From Auanema rhodensis (lineage: Eukaryota; Nematoda; Chromadorea; Rhabditida; Rhabditidae): DNA of 64,000 nucleotides. Positions within the stretch are counted from its first letter, which is position 1. Every line of letters starts with the position of its first letter. Where the stretch lies: positions 868,001-932,000 of the forward strand of contig OZ059898.1 of the NCBI GenBank assembly GCA_964057225.1, read 5' to 3'. The notes below the pieces were generated by a model. That model ran no database searches. It saw nothing but the letters and a program-made list of their open reading frames with translations, and was not told the DNA's origin. A program made the translations under genes and the position numbers. Shown here piece by piece: positions 24,401 through 37,700 of the stretch.

Positions 24401-27400
24401 ACACTTATATCCTCGATTTTCACCCTGAAGAATTAATTTTTTCGTTGAATAACATTGTCCATCGTCTTTGCCTTGAAAAAAGGAATCTAAAAACATCTAC
24501 TTTTTGCTAAAATATTTTGAAAATTTTCGAAAAAATTTTTGTCAAAATGTTTTTGGAAGCAATGTTGAGTGTACATGGAAACTCAACATACACTAATGCA
24601 TCATTTTTCAAACGATCATAACTAATTTTTGTATTAAGCGTTTCTCAATGTAGTATAGTGCATTCGATGCGGATTTTTAAGCTGCGTCGATCTGTGTTAT
24701 CAGATTTGCGCTAGCTTAAAAATGCACCGAGATATCAACTGATATAAGTTCACACTTATATCCTCGATTTTCACCCTGAAGAATTAATTTTTTCGTTGAA
24801 TAACATTGTCCATCGTCTTTGCCTTGAAAAAAGGAATCTAAAAACATCTACTTGTTGCTAAATTATTTTGAAATTTTTCGAAAAAATTTTTGTCAAAATG
24901 TTTTTGGAAGCAATGTTGAGTGTACATGGAAACTCAACATACACTAATGCATCATTTTTCAAACGATCATAACTAATTTTTGTATTAAGCGTTTCTCAAT
25001 GTAGTATAGTGCATTCGATGCGGATTTTTAAGCTGCGTCGATCTGTGTTATCAGATTTGCGCTAGCTTAAAAATGCACCGAGATATCAACTGATATAAGT
25101 TCACACTTATATCCTCGATTTTCACCCTGAAGAATTAATTTTTTCGTTGAATAACATTGTCCATCGTCTTTGCCTTGAAAAAAGGAATCTAAAAACATCT
25201 ACTTTTTGCTAAATTATTTTGAAATTTTTCGAAAAAATTTTTGTCAAAATGTTTTTGGAAGCAATGTTGAGTGTACATGGAAACTCAACATACACTAATG
25301 CATCATTTTTCAAACGATCATAACTAATTTTTGTATTAAGCGTTTCTCAATGTAGTATAGTGCATTCGATGCGGATTTTTAAGCTGCGTCGATCTGTGTT
25401 ATCAGATTTGCGCTAGCTTAAAAATGCACCGAGATATCAACTGATATAAGTTCACACTTATATCCTCGATTTTCACCCTGAAGAATTAATTTTTTCGTTG
25501 AATAACATTGTCCATCGTCTTTGCCTTGAAAAAAGGAATCTAAAAACATCTACTTGTTGCTAAATTATTTTGAAATTTTTCGAAAAAATTTTTGTCAAAA
25601 TGTTTTTGGAAGCAATGTTGAGTGTACATGGAAACTCAACATACACTAATGCATTATTTTTCAAACGATCATAACTAATTTTTGTATTAAGCGTTTCTCA
25701 ATGTAGTATAGTGCATTCGATGCGGATTTTTAAGCTGCGTCGATCTGTGTTATCAGATTTGCGCTAGCTTAAAAATGCACCGAGATATCAACTGATATAA
25801 GTTCACACTTATATCCTCGATTTTCACCCTGAAGAATTAATTTTTTCGTTGAATAACATTGTCCATCGTCTTTGCCTTGAAAAAAGGAATCTAAAAACAT
25901 CTACTTTTTGCTAAATTATTTTGAAATTTTTCGAAAAAATTTTTGTCAAAATGTTTTTGGAAGCAATGTTGAGTGTACATGGAAACTCAACATACACTAA
26001 TGCATCATTTTTCAAACGATCATAACTAATTTTTGTATTAAGCGTTTCTCAATGTAGTATAGTGCATTCGATGCGGATTTTTAAGCTGCGTCGATCTGTG
26101 TTATCAGATTTGCGCTAGCTTAAAAATGCACCGAGATATCAACTGATATAAGTTCACACTTATATCCTCGATTTCACCCTGAAGAATTAATTTTTTCGTT
26201 GAATAACATTGTCCATCGTCTTTGCCTTGAAAAAAGGAATCTAAAAACATCTACTTTTTGCTAAATTATTTTGAAATTTTTCGAAAAAATTTTTGTCAAA
26301 ATGTTTTTGGAAGCAATGTTGAGTGTACATGGAAACTCAACATACACTAATGCATCATTTTTCAAACGATCATAACTAATTTTTGTATTAAGCGTTTCTC
26401 AATGTAGTATAGTGCATTCGATGCGGATTTTTAAGCTGCGTCGATCTGTGTTATCAGATTTGCGCTAGCTTAAAAATGCACCGAGATATCAACTGATATA
26501 AGTTCACACTTATATCCTCGATTTTCACCCTGAAGAATTAATTTTTTCGTTGAATAACATTGTCCATCGTCTTTGCCTTGAAAAAAGGAATCTAAAAACA
26601 TCTACTTGTTGCTAAATTATTTTGAAATTTTTCGAAAAAATTTTTGTCAAAATGTTTTTGGAAGCAATGTTGAGTGTACATGGAAACTCAACATACACTA
26701 ATGCATTATTTTTCAAACGATCATAACTAATTTTTGTATTAAGCGTTTCTCAATGTAGTATAGTGCATTCGATGCGGATTTTTAAGCTGCGTCGATCTGT
26801 GTTATCAGATTTGCGCTAGCTTAAAAATCCACCGAGATATCAACTGATATAAGTTCACACTTATATCCTCGATTTTCACCCTGAAGAATTAATTTTTTCG
26901 TTGAATAACATTGTCCATCGTCTTTGCCTTGAAAAAAGGAATCTAAAAACATCTACTTGTTGCTAAATTATTTTGAAATTTTTCGAAAAAATTTTTGTCA
27001 AAATGTTTTTGGAAGCAATGTTGAGTGTACATGGAAACTCAACATACACTAATGCATTATTTTTCAAACGATCATAACTAATTTTTGTATTAAGCGTTTC
27101 TCAATGTAGTATAGTGCATTCGATGCGGATTTTTAAGCTGCGTCGATCTGTGTTATCAGATTTGCGCTAGCTTAAAAATCCACCGAGATATCAACTGATA
27201 TAAGTTCACACTTATATCCTCGATTTTCACCCTGAAGAATTAATTTTTTCGTTGAATAACATTGTCCATCGTCTTTGCCTTGAAAAAAGAAATCTGAAAA
27301 CATCTACTTTTTGCTAAATTATTTTGAAATTTTTCGAAAAAATTTTTGTCAAAATGTTTTTGGAAGCAATGTTGAGTGTACATGGAAACTCAACATACAC

Positions 27401-28566
27401 TAATGCATCATTTTTCAAACGATCATAACTAATTTTTGTATTAAGCGTTTCTCAATGTAGTATAGTGCATTCGATGCGGATTTTTAAGCTGCGTCGATCT
27501 GTGTTATCAGATTTGCGCTAGCTTAAAAATGCACCGAGATATCAACTGATATAAGTTCACACTTATATCCTCGATTTTCACCCTGAAGAATTAATTTTTT
27601 CGTTGAATAACATTGTCCATCGTCTTTGCCTTGAAAAAAGGAATCTAAAAACATCTACTTTTTGCTAAATTATTTTGAAATTTTTCGAAAAAATTTTTGT
27701 CAAAATGTTTTTGGAAGCAATGTTGAGTGTACATGGAAACTCAACATACACTAATGCATCATTTTTCAAACGATCATAACTAATTTTTGTATTAAGCGTT
27801 TCTCAATGTAGTATAGTGCATTCGATGCGGATTTTTAAGCTGCGTCGATCTGTGTTATCAGATTTGCGCTAGCTTAAAAATGCACCGAGATATCAACTGA
27901 TATAAGTTCACACTTATATCCTCGATTTTCACCCTGAAGAATTAATTTTTTCGTTGAATAACATTGTCCATCGTCTTTGCCTTGAAAAAAGGAATCTAAA
28001 AACATCTACTTTTTGCTAAATTATTCTGAAATTTTTCGAAAAAATTTTTGTCAAAATGTTTTTGGAAGCAATGTTGAGTGTACATGGAAACTCAACATAC
28101 ACTAATGCATCATTTTTCAAACGATCATAACTAATTTTTGTATTAAGCGTTTCTCAATGTAGTATAGTGCATTCGATGCGGATTTTTAAGCTGCGTCGAT
28201 CTGTGTTATCAGATTTGCGCTAGCTTAAAAATGCACCGAGATATCAACTGATATAAGTTCACACTTATATCCTCGATTTTCACCCTGAAGAATTAATTTT
28301 TTCGTTGAATAACATTGTCCATCGTCTTTGCCTTGAAAAAAGAAATCTGAAAACATCTACTTTTTGCTAAATTATTTTGAAATTTTTCGAAAAAATTTTT
28401 GTCAAAATGTTTTTGGAAGCAATGTTGAGTGTACATGGAAACTCAACATACACTAATGCATCATTTTTCAAACGATCATAACTAATTTTTGTATTAAGCG
28501 TTTCTCAATGTAGTATAGTGCATTCGATGCGGATTTTTAAGCTGCGTCGATCTGTGTTATCAGATT
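15475..28566. repeat. Shuffled block of few monomer subtypes
   Basis: About 37 monomers dominated by a plain type plus a linked subtype: cttgttgct followed about 100 bp later by gcattattttt. The second marker starts near 18,280, 19,685, 20,387, 21,440, 22,142, 22,844, 23,897, 24,248, 25,652, 26,704 and 27,055, spacings of 4, 2, 3, 2, 2, 3, 1, 4, 3 and 1 monomers. Other markers are aaaatatt with gaaaattttc (about 18,543, 19,947, 21,692 and 24,509) and ccacc at monomer position 152 (19,810, 22,267, 24,022, 24,373, 26,829, 27,180). No constant HOR period holds for the whole block. Three monomers in a row (15,388, 15,739, 16,090) share atcttgaa. No gene or insertion is seen. Confidence 0.8.
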
Positions 28567-28766
28567 NNNNNNNNNNNNNNNNNNNNNNNNNNNNNNNNNN
28601 NNNNNNNNNNNNNNNNNNNNNNNNNNNNNNNNNNNNNNNNNNNNNNNNNNNNNNNNNNNNNNNNNNNNNNNNNNNNNNNNNNNNNNNNNNNNNNNNNNNN
28701 NNNNNNNNNNNNNNNNNNNNNNNNNNNNNNNNNNNNNNNNNNNNNNNNNNNNNNNNNNNNNNNNNN
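28567..28766. other. Assembly gap (200 Ns)
   Basis: Exactly 200 Ns. The left flank ends at monomer position 134 and the right flank resumes at monomer position 55. An uninterrupted array would need 271 bp, or 271 plus a multiple of 351, to bridge the two. The 200 Ns are therefore a placeholder and not a measured length. Confidence 0.97.
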
Positions 28767-31700
28767 TTTTGTATTAAGCGTTTCTCAATGTAGTATAGTG
28801 CATTCGATGCGGATTTTTAAGCTGCGTCGATCTGTGTTATCAGATTTGCGCTAGCTTAAAAATGCACCGAGATATCAACTGATATAAGTTCACACTTATA
28901 TCCTCGATTTTCACCCTGAAGAATTAATTTTTTCGTTGAATAACATTGTCCATCGTCTTTGCCTTGAAAAAAGGAATCTAAAAACATCTACTTTTTGCTA
29001 AATTATTTTGAAATTTTTCGAAAAAATTTTTGTCAAAATGTTTTTGGAAGCAATGTTGAGTGTACATGGAAACTCAACATACACTAATGCATCATTTTTC
29101 AAACGATCATAACTAATTTTTGTATTAAGCGTTTCTCAATGTAGTATAGTGCATTCGATGCGGATTTTTAAGCTGCGTCGATCTGTGTTATCAGATTTGC
29201 GCTAGCTTAAAAATGCACCGAGATATCAACTGATATAAGTTCACACTTATATCCTCGATTTTCACCCTGAAGAATTAATTTTTTCGTTGAATAACATTGT
29301 CCATCGTCTTTGCCTTGAAAAAAGAAATCTGAAAACATCTACTTTTTGCTAAATTATTTTGAAATTTTTCGAAAAAATTTTGTCAAAATGTTTTTGGAAG
29401 CAATGTTGAGTGTACATGGAAACTCAACATACACTAATGCATCATTTTTCAAACGATCATAACTAATTTTTGTATTAAGCGTTTCTCAATGTAGTATAGT
29501 GCATTCGATGCGGATTTTTAAGCTGCGTCGATCTGTGTTATCAGATTTGCGCTAGCTTAAAAATGCACCGAGATATCAACTGATATAAGTTCACACTTAT
29601 ATCCTCGATTTTCACCCTGAAGAATTAATTTTTTCGTTGAATAACATTGTCCATCGTCTTTGCCTTGAAAAAAGGAATCTAAAAACATCTACTTTTTGCT
29701 AAATTATTTTGAAATTTTTCGAAAAAATTTTTGTCAAAATGTTTTTGGAAGCAATGTTGAGTGTACATGGAAACTCAAACATACACTAATGCATCATTTT
29801 TCAAACGATCATAACTAATTTTTGTATTAAGCGTTTCTCAATGTAGTATAGTGCATTCGATGCGGATTTTTAAGCTGCGTCGATCTGTGTTATCAGATTT
29901 GCGCTAGCTTAAAAATGCACCGAGATATCAACTGATATAAGTTCACACTTATATCCTCGATTTTCACCCTGAAGAATTAATTTTTTCGTTGAATAACATT
30001 GTCCATCGTCTTTGCCTTGAAAAAAGGAATCTAAAAACATCTACTTTTTGCTAAATTATTCTGAAATTTTTCGAAAAAATTTTTGTCAAAATGTTTTTGG
30101 AAGCAATGTTGAGTGTACATGGAAACTCAACATACACTAATGCATCATTTTTCAAACGATCATAACTAATTTTTGTATTAAGCGTTTCTCAATGTAGTAT
30201 AGTGCATTCGATGCGGATTTTTAAGCTGCGTCGATCTGTGTTATCAGATTTGCGCTAGCTTAAAATGCACCGAGATATCAACTGATATAAGTTCACACTT
30301 ATATCCTCGATTTTCACCCTGAAGAATTAATTTTTTCGTTGAATAACATTGTCCATCGTCTTTGCCTTGAAAAAAGGAATCTAAAAACATCTACTTTTTG
30401 CTAAATTATTTTGAAATTTTTCGAAAAAATTTTTGTCAAAATGTTTTTGGAAGCAATGTTGAGTGTACATGGAAACTCAACATACACTAATGCATCATTT
30501 TTCAAACGATCATAACTAATTTTTGTATTAAGCGTTTCTCAATGTAGTATAGTGCATTCGATGCGGATTTTAAGCTGCGTCGATCTGTGTTATCAGATTT
30601 GCGCTAGCTTAAAAATGCACCGAGATATCAACTGATATAAGTTCACACTTATATCCTCGATTTTCACCCTGAAGAATTAATTTTTTCGTTGAATAACATT
30701 GTCCATCGTCTTTGCCTTGAAAAAAGAATCTGAAAAACATCTACTTTTTGCTAAATTATTTTGAATTTTTCGAAAAAATTTTTGTCAAAATGTTTTTGGA
30801 AGCAATGTTGAGTGTACATGGAAACTCAACATACACTAATGCATCATTTTTTCAAACGATCATAACTAATTTTTGTATTAAGCGTTTCTCAATGTAGTAT
30901 AGTGCATTCGATGCGGATTTTTAAGCTGCGTCGATCTGTGTTATCAGATTTGCGCTAGCTTAAAAATGCACCGAGATATCAACTGATATAAGTTCACACT
31001 TATATCCTCGATTTTCACCCTGAAGAATTAATTTTTTCGTTGAATAACATTGTCCATCGTCTTTGCCTTGAAAAAAGGAATCTAAAAACATCTACTTTTT
31101 GCTAAATTATTTGAAATTTTTCGAAAAAATTTTTGTCAAAATGTTTTTGGAAGCAATGTTGAGTGTACATGGAAACTCAACATACACTAATGCATCATTT
31201 TTCAAACGATCATAACTAATTTTTGTATTAAGCGTTTCTCAATGTAGTATAGTGCATTCGATGCGGATTTTTAAGCTGCGTCGATCTGTGTTATCAGATT
31301 TGCGCTAGCTTAAAAATGCACCGAGATATCAACTGATATAAGTTCACACTTATATCCTCGATTTTCACCCTGAAGAATTAATTTTTTCGTTGAATAACAT
31401 TGTCCATCGTCTTTGCCTTGAAAAAAGGAATCTAAAAACATCTACTTTTTGCTAAATTATTTTGAAATTTTTCGAAAAATTTTTGTCAAAATGTTTTTGG
31501 AAGCAATGTTGAGTGTACATGGAAACTCAACATACACTAATGCATCATTTTTCAAACGATCATAACTAATTTTTGTATTAAGCGTTTCTCAATGTAGTAT
31601 AGTGCATTCGATGCGGATTTTTAAGCTGCGTCGATCTGTGTTATCAGATTTGCGCTAGCTTAAAAATGCACCGAGATATCAACTGATATAAGTTCACACT

Positions 31701-34700
31701 TATATCCTCGATTTTCACCCTGAAGAATTAATTTTTTCGTTGAATAACATTGTCCATCGTCTTTGCCTTGAAAAAAGGAATCTAAAAACATCTACTTTTT
31801 GCTAAATTATTTTGAAATTTTTCGAAAAAATTTTTGTCAAAATGTTTTTGGAAGCAATGTTGAGTGTACATGGAAACTCAACATACACTAATGCATCATT
31901 TTTCAAACGATCATAACTAATTTTTGTATTAAGCGTTTCTCAATGTAGTATAGTGCATTCGATGCGGATTTTTAAGCTGCGTCGATCTGTGTTATCAGAT
32001 TTGCGCTAGCTTAAAATGCACCGAGATATCAACTGATATAAGTTCACACTTATATCCTCGATTTTCACCCTGAAGAATTAATTTTTTCGTTGAATAACAT
32101 TGTCCATCGTCTTTGCCTTGAAAAAAGGAATCTAAAAACATCTACTTTTTGCTAAATTATTTTGAAATTTTTCGAAAAAATTTTTGTCAAAATGTTTTTG
32201 GAAGCAATGTTGAGTGTACATGGAAACTCAACATACACTAATGCATCATTTTTCAAACGATCATAACTAATTTTTGTATTAAGCGTTTCTCAATGTAGTA
32301 TAGTGCATTCGATGCGGATTTTTAAGCTGCGTCGATCTGTGTTATCAGATTTGCGCTAGCTTAAAAATGCACCGAGATATCAACTGATATAAGTTCACAC
32401 TTATATCCTCGATTTTCACCCTGAAGAATTAATTTTTTCGTTGAATAACATTGTCCATCGTCTTTGCCTTGAAAAAAGAAATCTGAAAAACATCTACTTT
32501 TTGCTAAATTATTTTGAAATTTTTCGAAAAAATTTTTGTCAAAATGTTTTTGGAAGCAATGTTGAGTGTACATGGAAACTCAACATACACTAATGCATCA
32601 TTTTTCAAACGATCATAACTAATTTTTGTATTAAGCGTTTCTCAATGTAGTATAGTGCATTCCGATGCGGATTTTTAAGCTGCGTCGATCTGTGTTATCA
32701 GATTTGCGCTAGCTTAAAATGCACCGAGATATCAACTGATATAAGTTCACACTTATATCCTCGATTTTCACCCTGAAGAATTAATTTTTTCGTTGAATAA
32801 CATTGTCCATCGTCTTTGCCTTGAAAAAAGGAATCTAAAACATCTACTTTTTGCTAAATTATTTGAAATTTTCGAAAAAATTTTGTCAAAATGTTTTTGG
32901 AAGCAATGTTGAGTGTACATGGAAACTCAACATACACTAATGCATCATTTTCAAACGATCATAACTAATTTTTGTATTAAGCGTTTCTCAATGTAGTATA
33001 GTGCATTCGATGCGGATTTTTAAGCTGCGTCGATCTGTGTTATCAGATTTGCGCTAGCTTAAAAATGCACCGAGATATCAACTGATATAAGTTCACACTT
33101 ATATCCTCGATTTTCACCCTGAAGAATTAATTTTTTCGTTGAATAACATTGTCCATCGTCTTTGCCTTGAAAAAAGGAATCTAAAAACATCTACTTTTTG
33201 CTAAATTATTTTGAAATTTTTCGAAAAAATTTTTGTCAAAATGTTTTTGGAAGCAATGTTGAGTGTACATGGAAACTCAACATACACTAATGCATCATTT
33301 TTCAAACGATCATAACTAATTTTTGTATTAAGCGTTTCTCAATGTAGTATAGTGCATTCGATGCGGATTTTTAAGCTGCGTCGATCTGTGTTATCAGATT
33401 TGCGCTAGCTTAAAAATGCACCGAGATATCAACTGATATAAGTTCACACTTATATCCTCGATTTTCACCCTGAAGAATTAATTTTTTCGTTGAATAACAT
33501 TGTCCATCGTCTTTGCCTTGAAAAAAGGAATCTAAAAACATCTACTTTTTGCTAAATTATTTTGAAATTTTTCGAAAAAATTTTTGTCAAAATGTTTTTG
33601 GAAGCAATGTTGAGTGTACATGGAAACTCAACATACACTAATGCATCATTTTTCAAACGATCATAACTAATTTTTGTATTAAGCGTTTCTCAATGTAGTA
33701 TAGTGCATTCGATGCGGATTTTTAAGCTGCGTCGATCTGTGTTATCAGATTTGCGCTAGCTTAAAAATGCACCGAGATATCAACTGATATAAGTTCACAC
33801 TTATATCCTCGATTTTCACCCTGAAGAATTAATTTTTTCGTTGAATAACATTGTCCATCGTCTTTGCCTTGAAAAAAGGAATCTAAAAACATCTACTTTT
33901 TGCTAAATTATTTTGAAATTTTTCGAAAAAATTTTTGTCAAAATGTTTTTGGAAGCAATGTTGAGTGTACATGGAAACTCAACATACACTAATGCATCAT
34001 TTTTCAAACGATCATAACTAATTTTTGTATTAAGCGTTTCTCAATGTAGTATAGTGCATTCGATGCGGATTTTTAAGCTGCGTCCGATCTGTGTTATCAG
34101 ATTTGCGCTAGCTTAAAAATGCACCGAGATATCAACTGATATAAGTTCACACTTATATCCTCGATTTTCACCCTGAAGAATTAATTTTTTCGTTGAATAA
34201 CATTGTCCATCGTCTTTGCCTTGAAAAAAGAAATCTGAAAACACTACTTTTTGCTAAATTATTTTGAAATTTTTCGAAAAAATTTTTGTCAACATGTTTT
34301 TGGAAGCAATGTTGAGTGTACATGGAAACTCAACATACACTAATGCATCATTTTTCAAACGATCATAACTAATTTTTGTATTAGCGTTTCTCAATGTAGT
34401 ATAGTGCATTCGATGCGGATTTTTAAGCTGCGTCGATCTGTGTTATCAGATTTGCGCTAGCTTAAAAATGCACCGAGATATCAACTGATATAAGTTCACA
34501 CTTATATCCTCGATTTTCACCCTGAAGAATTAATTTTTTCGTTGAATAACATTGTCCATCGTCTTTGCCTTGAAAAAAGGAATCTAAAAACATCTACTTT
34601 TTGCTAAATTATTTTGAAATTTTTCGAAAAAATTTTTGTCAAATGTTTTTGGAAGCAATGTTGAGTGTACATGGAAACTCAACATACACTAATGCATCAT

Positions 34701-37700
34701 TTTTCAAACGATCATAACTAATTTTTGTATTAAGCGTTTCTCAATGTCGTATAGTGCATTCGATGCGGATTTTTAAGCTGCGTCGATCTGTGTTTTCAGA
34801 TTTGCGCTAGCTTAAAAATGCACCGAGATATCAACTGATATAAGTTCACACTTATATCCTCGATTTTCACCCTGAAGAATTAATTTTTTTCGTTGAATAA
34901 CATTGTCCATCGTCTTTGCCTTGAAAAAAGGAATCTAAAAACATCTACTTTTTGCTAAATTATTTTGAAATTTTTCGAAACAATTTTTGTCAAAATGTTT
35001 TTGGAAGCAATGTTGAGTGTACATGGAAACTCAACATACACTAATGCATCATTTTTCAAACGATCATAACTAATTTTTGTATTAAGCGTTTCTCAATGTA
35101 GTATAGTGCATTCGATGCGGATTTTTAAGCTGCGTCGATCTGTGTTATCAGATTTGCGCTAGCTTAAAAATGCACCGAGATATCAACTGATATAAGTTCA
35201 CACTTATATCCTCGATTTTCACCCTGAAGAATTAATTTTTTCGTTGAATAACATTGTCCATCGTCTTTGCCTTGAAAAAAGGAATCTAAAAACATCTACT
35301 TTTTGCTAAATTATTTTGAAATTTTTCGAAAAAATTTTTGTCAAAATGTTTTTGGAAGCAATGTTGAGTGTACATGGAAACTCAACATACACTAATGCAT
35401 CATTTTTCAAACGATCATAACTAATTTTTGTATTAAGCGTTTCTCAATGTAGTATAGTGCATTCGATGCGGATTTTTAAGCTGCGTCGATCTGTGTTATC
35501 AGATTTGCGCTAGCTTAAAAATGCACCGAGATATCAACTGATATAAGTTCACACTTATATCCTCGATTTTCACCCTGAAGAATTAATTTTTTCGTTGAAT
35601 AACATTGTCCATCGTCTTTGCCTTGAAAAAAGGAATCTAAAACATCTACTTTTTGCTAAATTATTTTGAAATTTTTCGAAAAAATTTTGTCAAATGTTTT
35701 TGGAAGCAATGTTGAGTGTACATGGAAACTCAACATACACTAATGCATCATTTTTCAAACGATCATAACCTAATTTTTGTATTAAGCGTTTCTCAATGTA
35801 GTATAGTGCATTCGATGCGGATTTTTAAGCTGCGTCGATCTGTGTTATCAGATTTGCGCCTAGCTTAAAAATGCACCGAGATATCAACTGATATAAGTCA
35901 CACTTATATCCTCGATTTTCACCCTGAAGAATTAATTTTTTTCGTTGAATAACATTGTCCATCGTCTTTGCTTGAAAAAAGGAATCTAAAAACATCTACT
36001 TTTGCTAAATTATTTTGAAATTTTCGAAAAAATTTTGTCAAAATGTTTTTGGAAGCAATGTTGAGTGTACATGGAAACTCAACATACACTAATGCATCAT
36101 TTTTCAAACGATCATAACTAATTTTTGTATTAGCGTTTCTCAATGTAGTATAGTGCATTCGATGCGGATTTTTAAGCTGCGTCGATCTGTGTTATCAGAT
36201 TTGCGCTAGCTTAAAAATGCACCGAGATATCAACTGATATAAGTTCACACTTATATCCTCGATTTTCACCCTGAAGAATTAATTTTTTCGTTGAATAACA
36301 TTGTCCATCGTCTTTGCCTTGAAAAAAGGAATCTAAAAACATCTACTTTTTGCTAAATTATTTTGAAATTTTTCGAAAAAATTTTTGTCAAAATGTTTTT
36401 GGAAGCAATGTTGAGTGTACATGGAAACTCAACATACACTAATGCATCATTTTTCAAACGATCATAACTAATTTTTGTATTAAGCGTTTCTCAATGTAGT
36501 ATAGTGCATTCGATGCGGATTTTTAAGCTGCGTCGATCTGTGTTATCAGATTTGCGCTAGCTTAAAAATGCACCGAGATATCAACTGATATAAGTTCACA
36601 CTTATATCCTCGATTTTCACCCTGAAGAATTAATTTTTTCGTTGAATAACATTGTCCATCGTCTTTGCCTTGAAAAAAGAATCTGAAAACATCTACTTTT
36701 TGCTAAATTATTTTGAAATTTTTCGAAAAAATTTTTGTCAAAATGTTTTTGGAAGCAATGTTGAGTGTACATGGAAACTCAACATACACTAATGCATCAT
36801 TTTTCAAACGATCATAACTAATTTTTGTATTAAGCGTTTCTCAATGTAGTATAGTGCATTCGATGCGGATTTTTAAGCTGCGTCGATCTGTGTTATCAGA
36901 TTTGCGCTAGCTTAAAAATGCACCGAGATATCAACTGATATAAGTTCACACTTATATCCTCGATTTTCACCCTGAAGAATTAATTTTTTCGTTGAATAAC
37001 ATTGTCCATCGTCTTTGCCTTGAAAAAAGGAATCTAAAAACATCTACTTTTTGCTAAATTATTTTGAAATTTTCGAAAAAATTTTTGTCAAAATGTTTTT
37101 GGAAGCAATGTTGAGTGTACATGGAAACTCAACATACACTAATGCATCATTTTTCAAACGATCATAACTAATTTTTGTATTAAGCGTTTCTCAATGTAGT
37201 ATAGTGCATTCGATGCGGATTTTTAAGCTGCGTCGATCTGTGTTATCAGATTTGCGCTAGCTTAAAAATGCACCGAGATATCAACTGATATAAGTTCACA
37301 CTTATATCCTCGATTTTCACCCTGAAGAATTAATTTTTTCGTTGAATAACATTGTCCATCGTCTTTGCCTTGAAAAAAGGAATCTAAAAACATCTACTTT
37401 TTGCTAAATTATTTTGAAATTTTTCGAAAAAATTTTTGTCAAAATGTTTTTGGAAGCAATGTTGAGTGTACATGGAAACTCAACATACACTAATGCATCA
37501 TTTTTCAAACGATCATAACTAATTTTTGTATTAAGCGTTTCTCAATGTAGTTATAGTGCATTCGATGCGGATTTTTAAGCTGCGTCGATCTGTGTTATCA
37601 GATTTGCGCTAGCTTAAAAATGCACCGAGATATCAACTGATATAAGTTCACACTTATATCCTCGATTTTCACCCTGAAGAATTAATTTTTTCGTTGAATA

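Noticed and set aside
28518-28793. 91-codon frame across the N run
   Set aside because: Most of it is unknown sequence; the frame is produced by translating Ns between two out-of-phase satellite flanks.
32361-32573. 70-codon minus-strand frame, and similar frames at 35919-36158 and 39775-39966
   Set aside because: They arise from one-base indels in the noisy segment that shift the usual frame past its stop.
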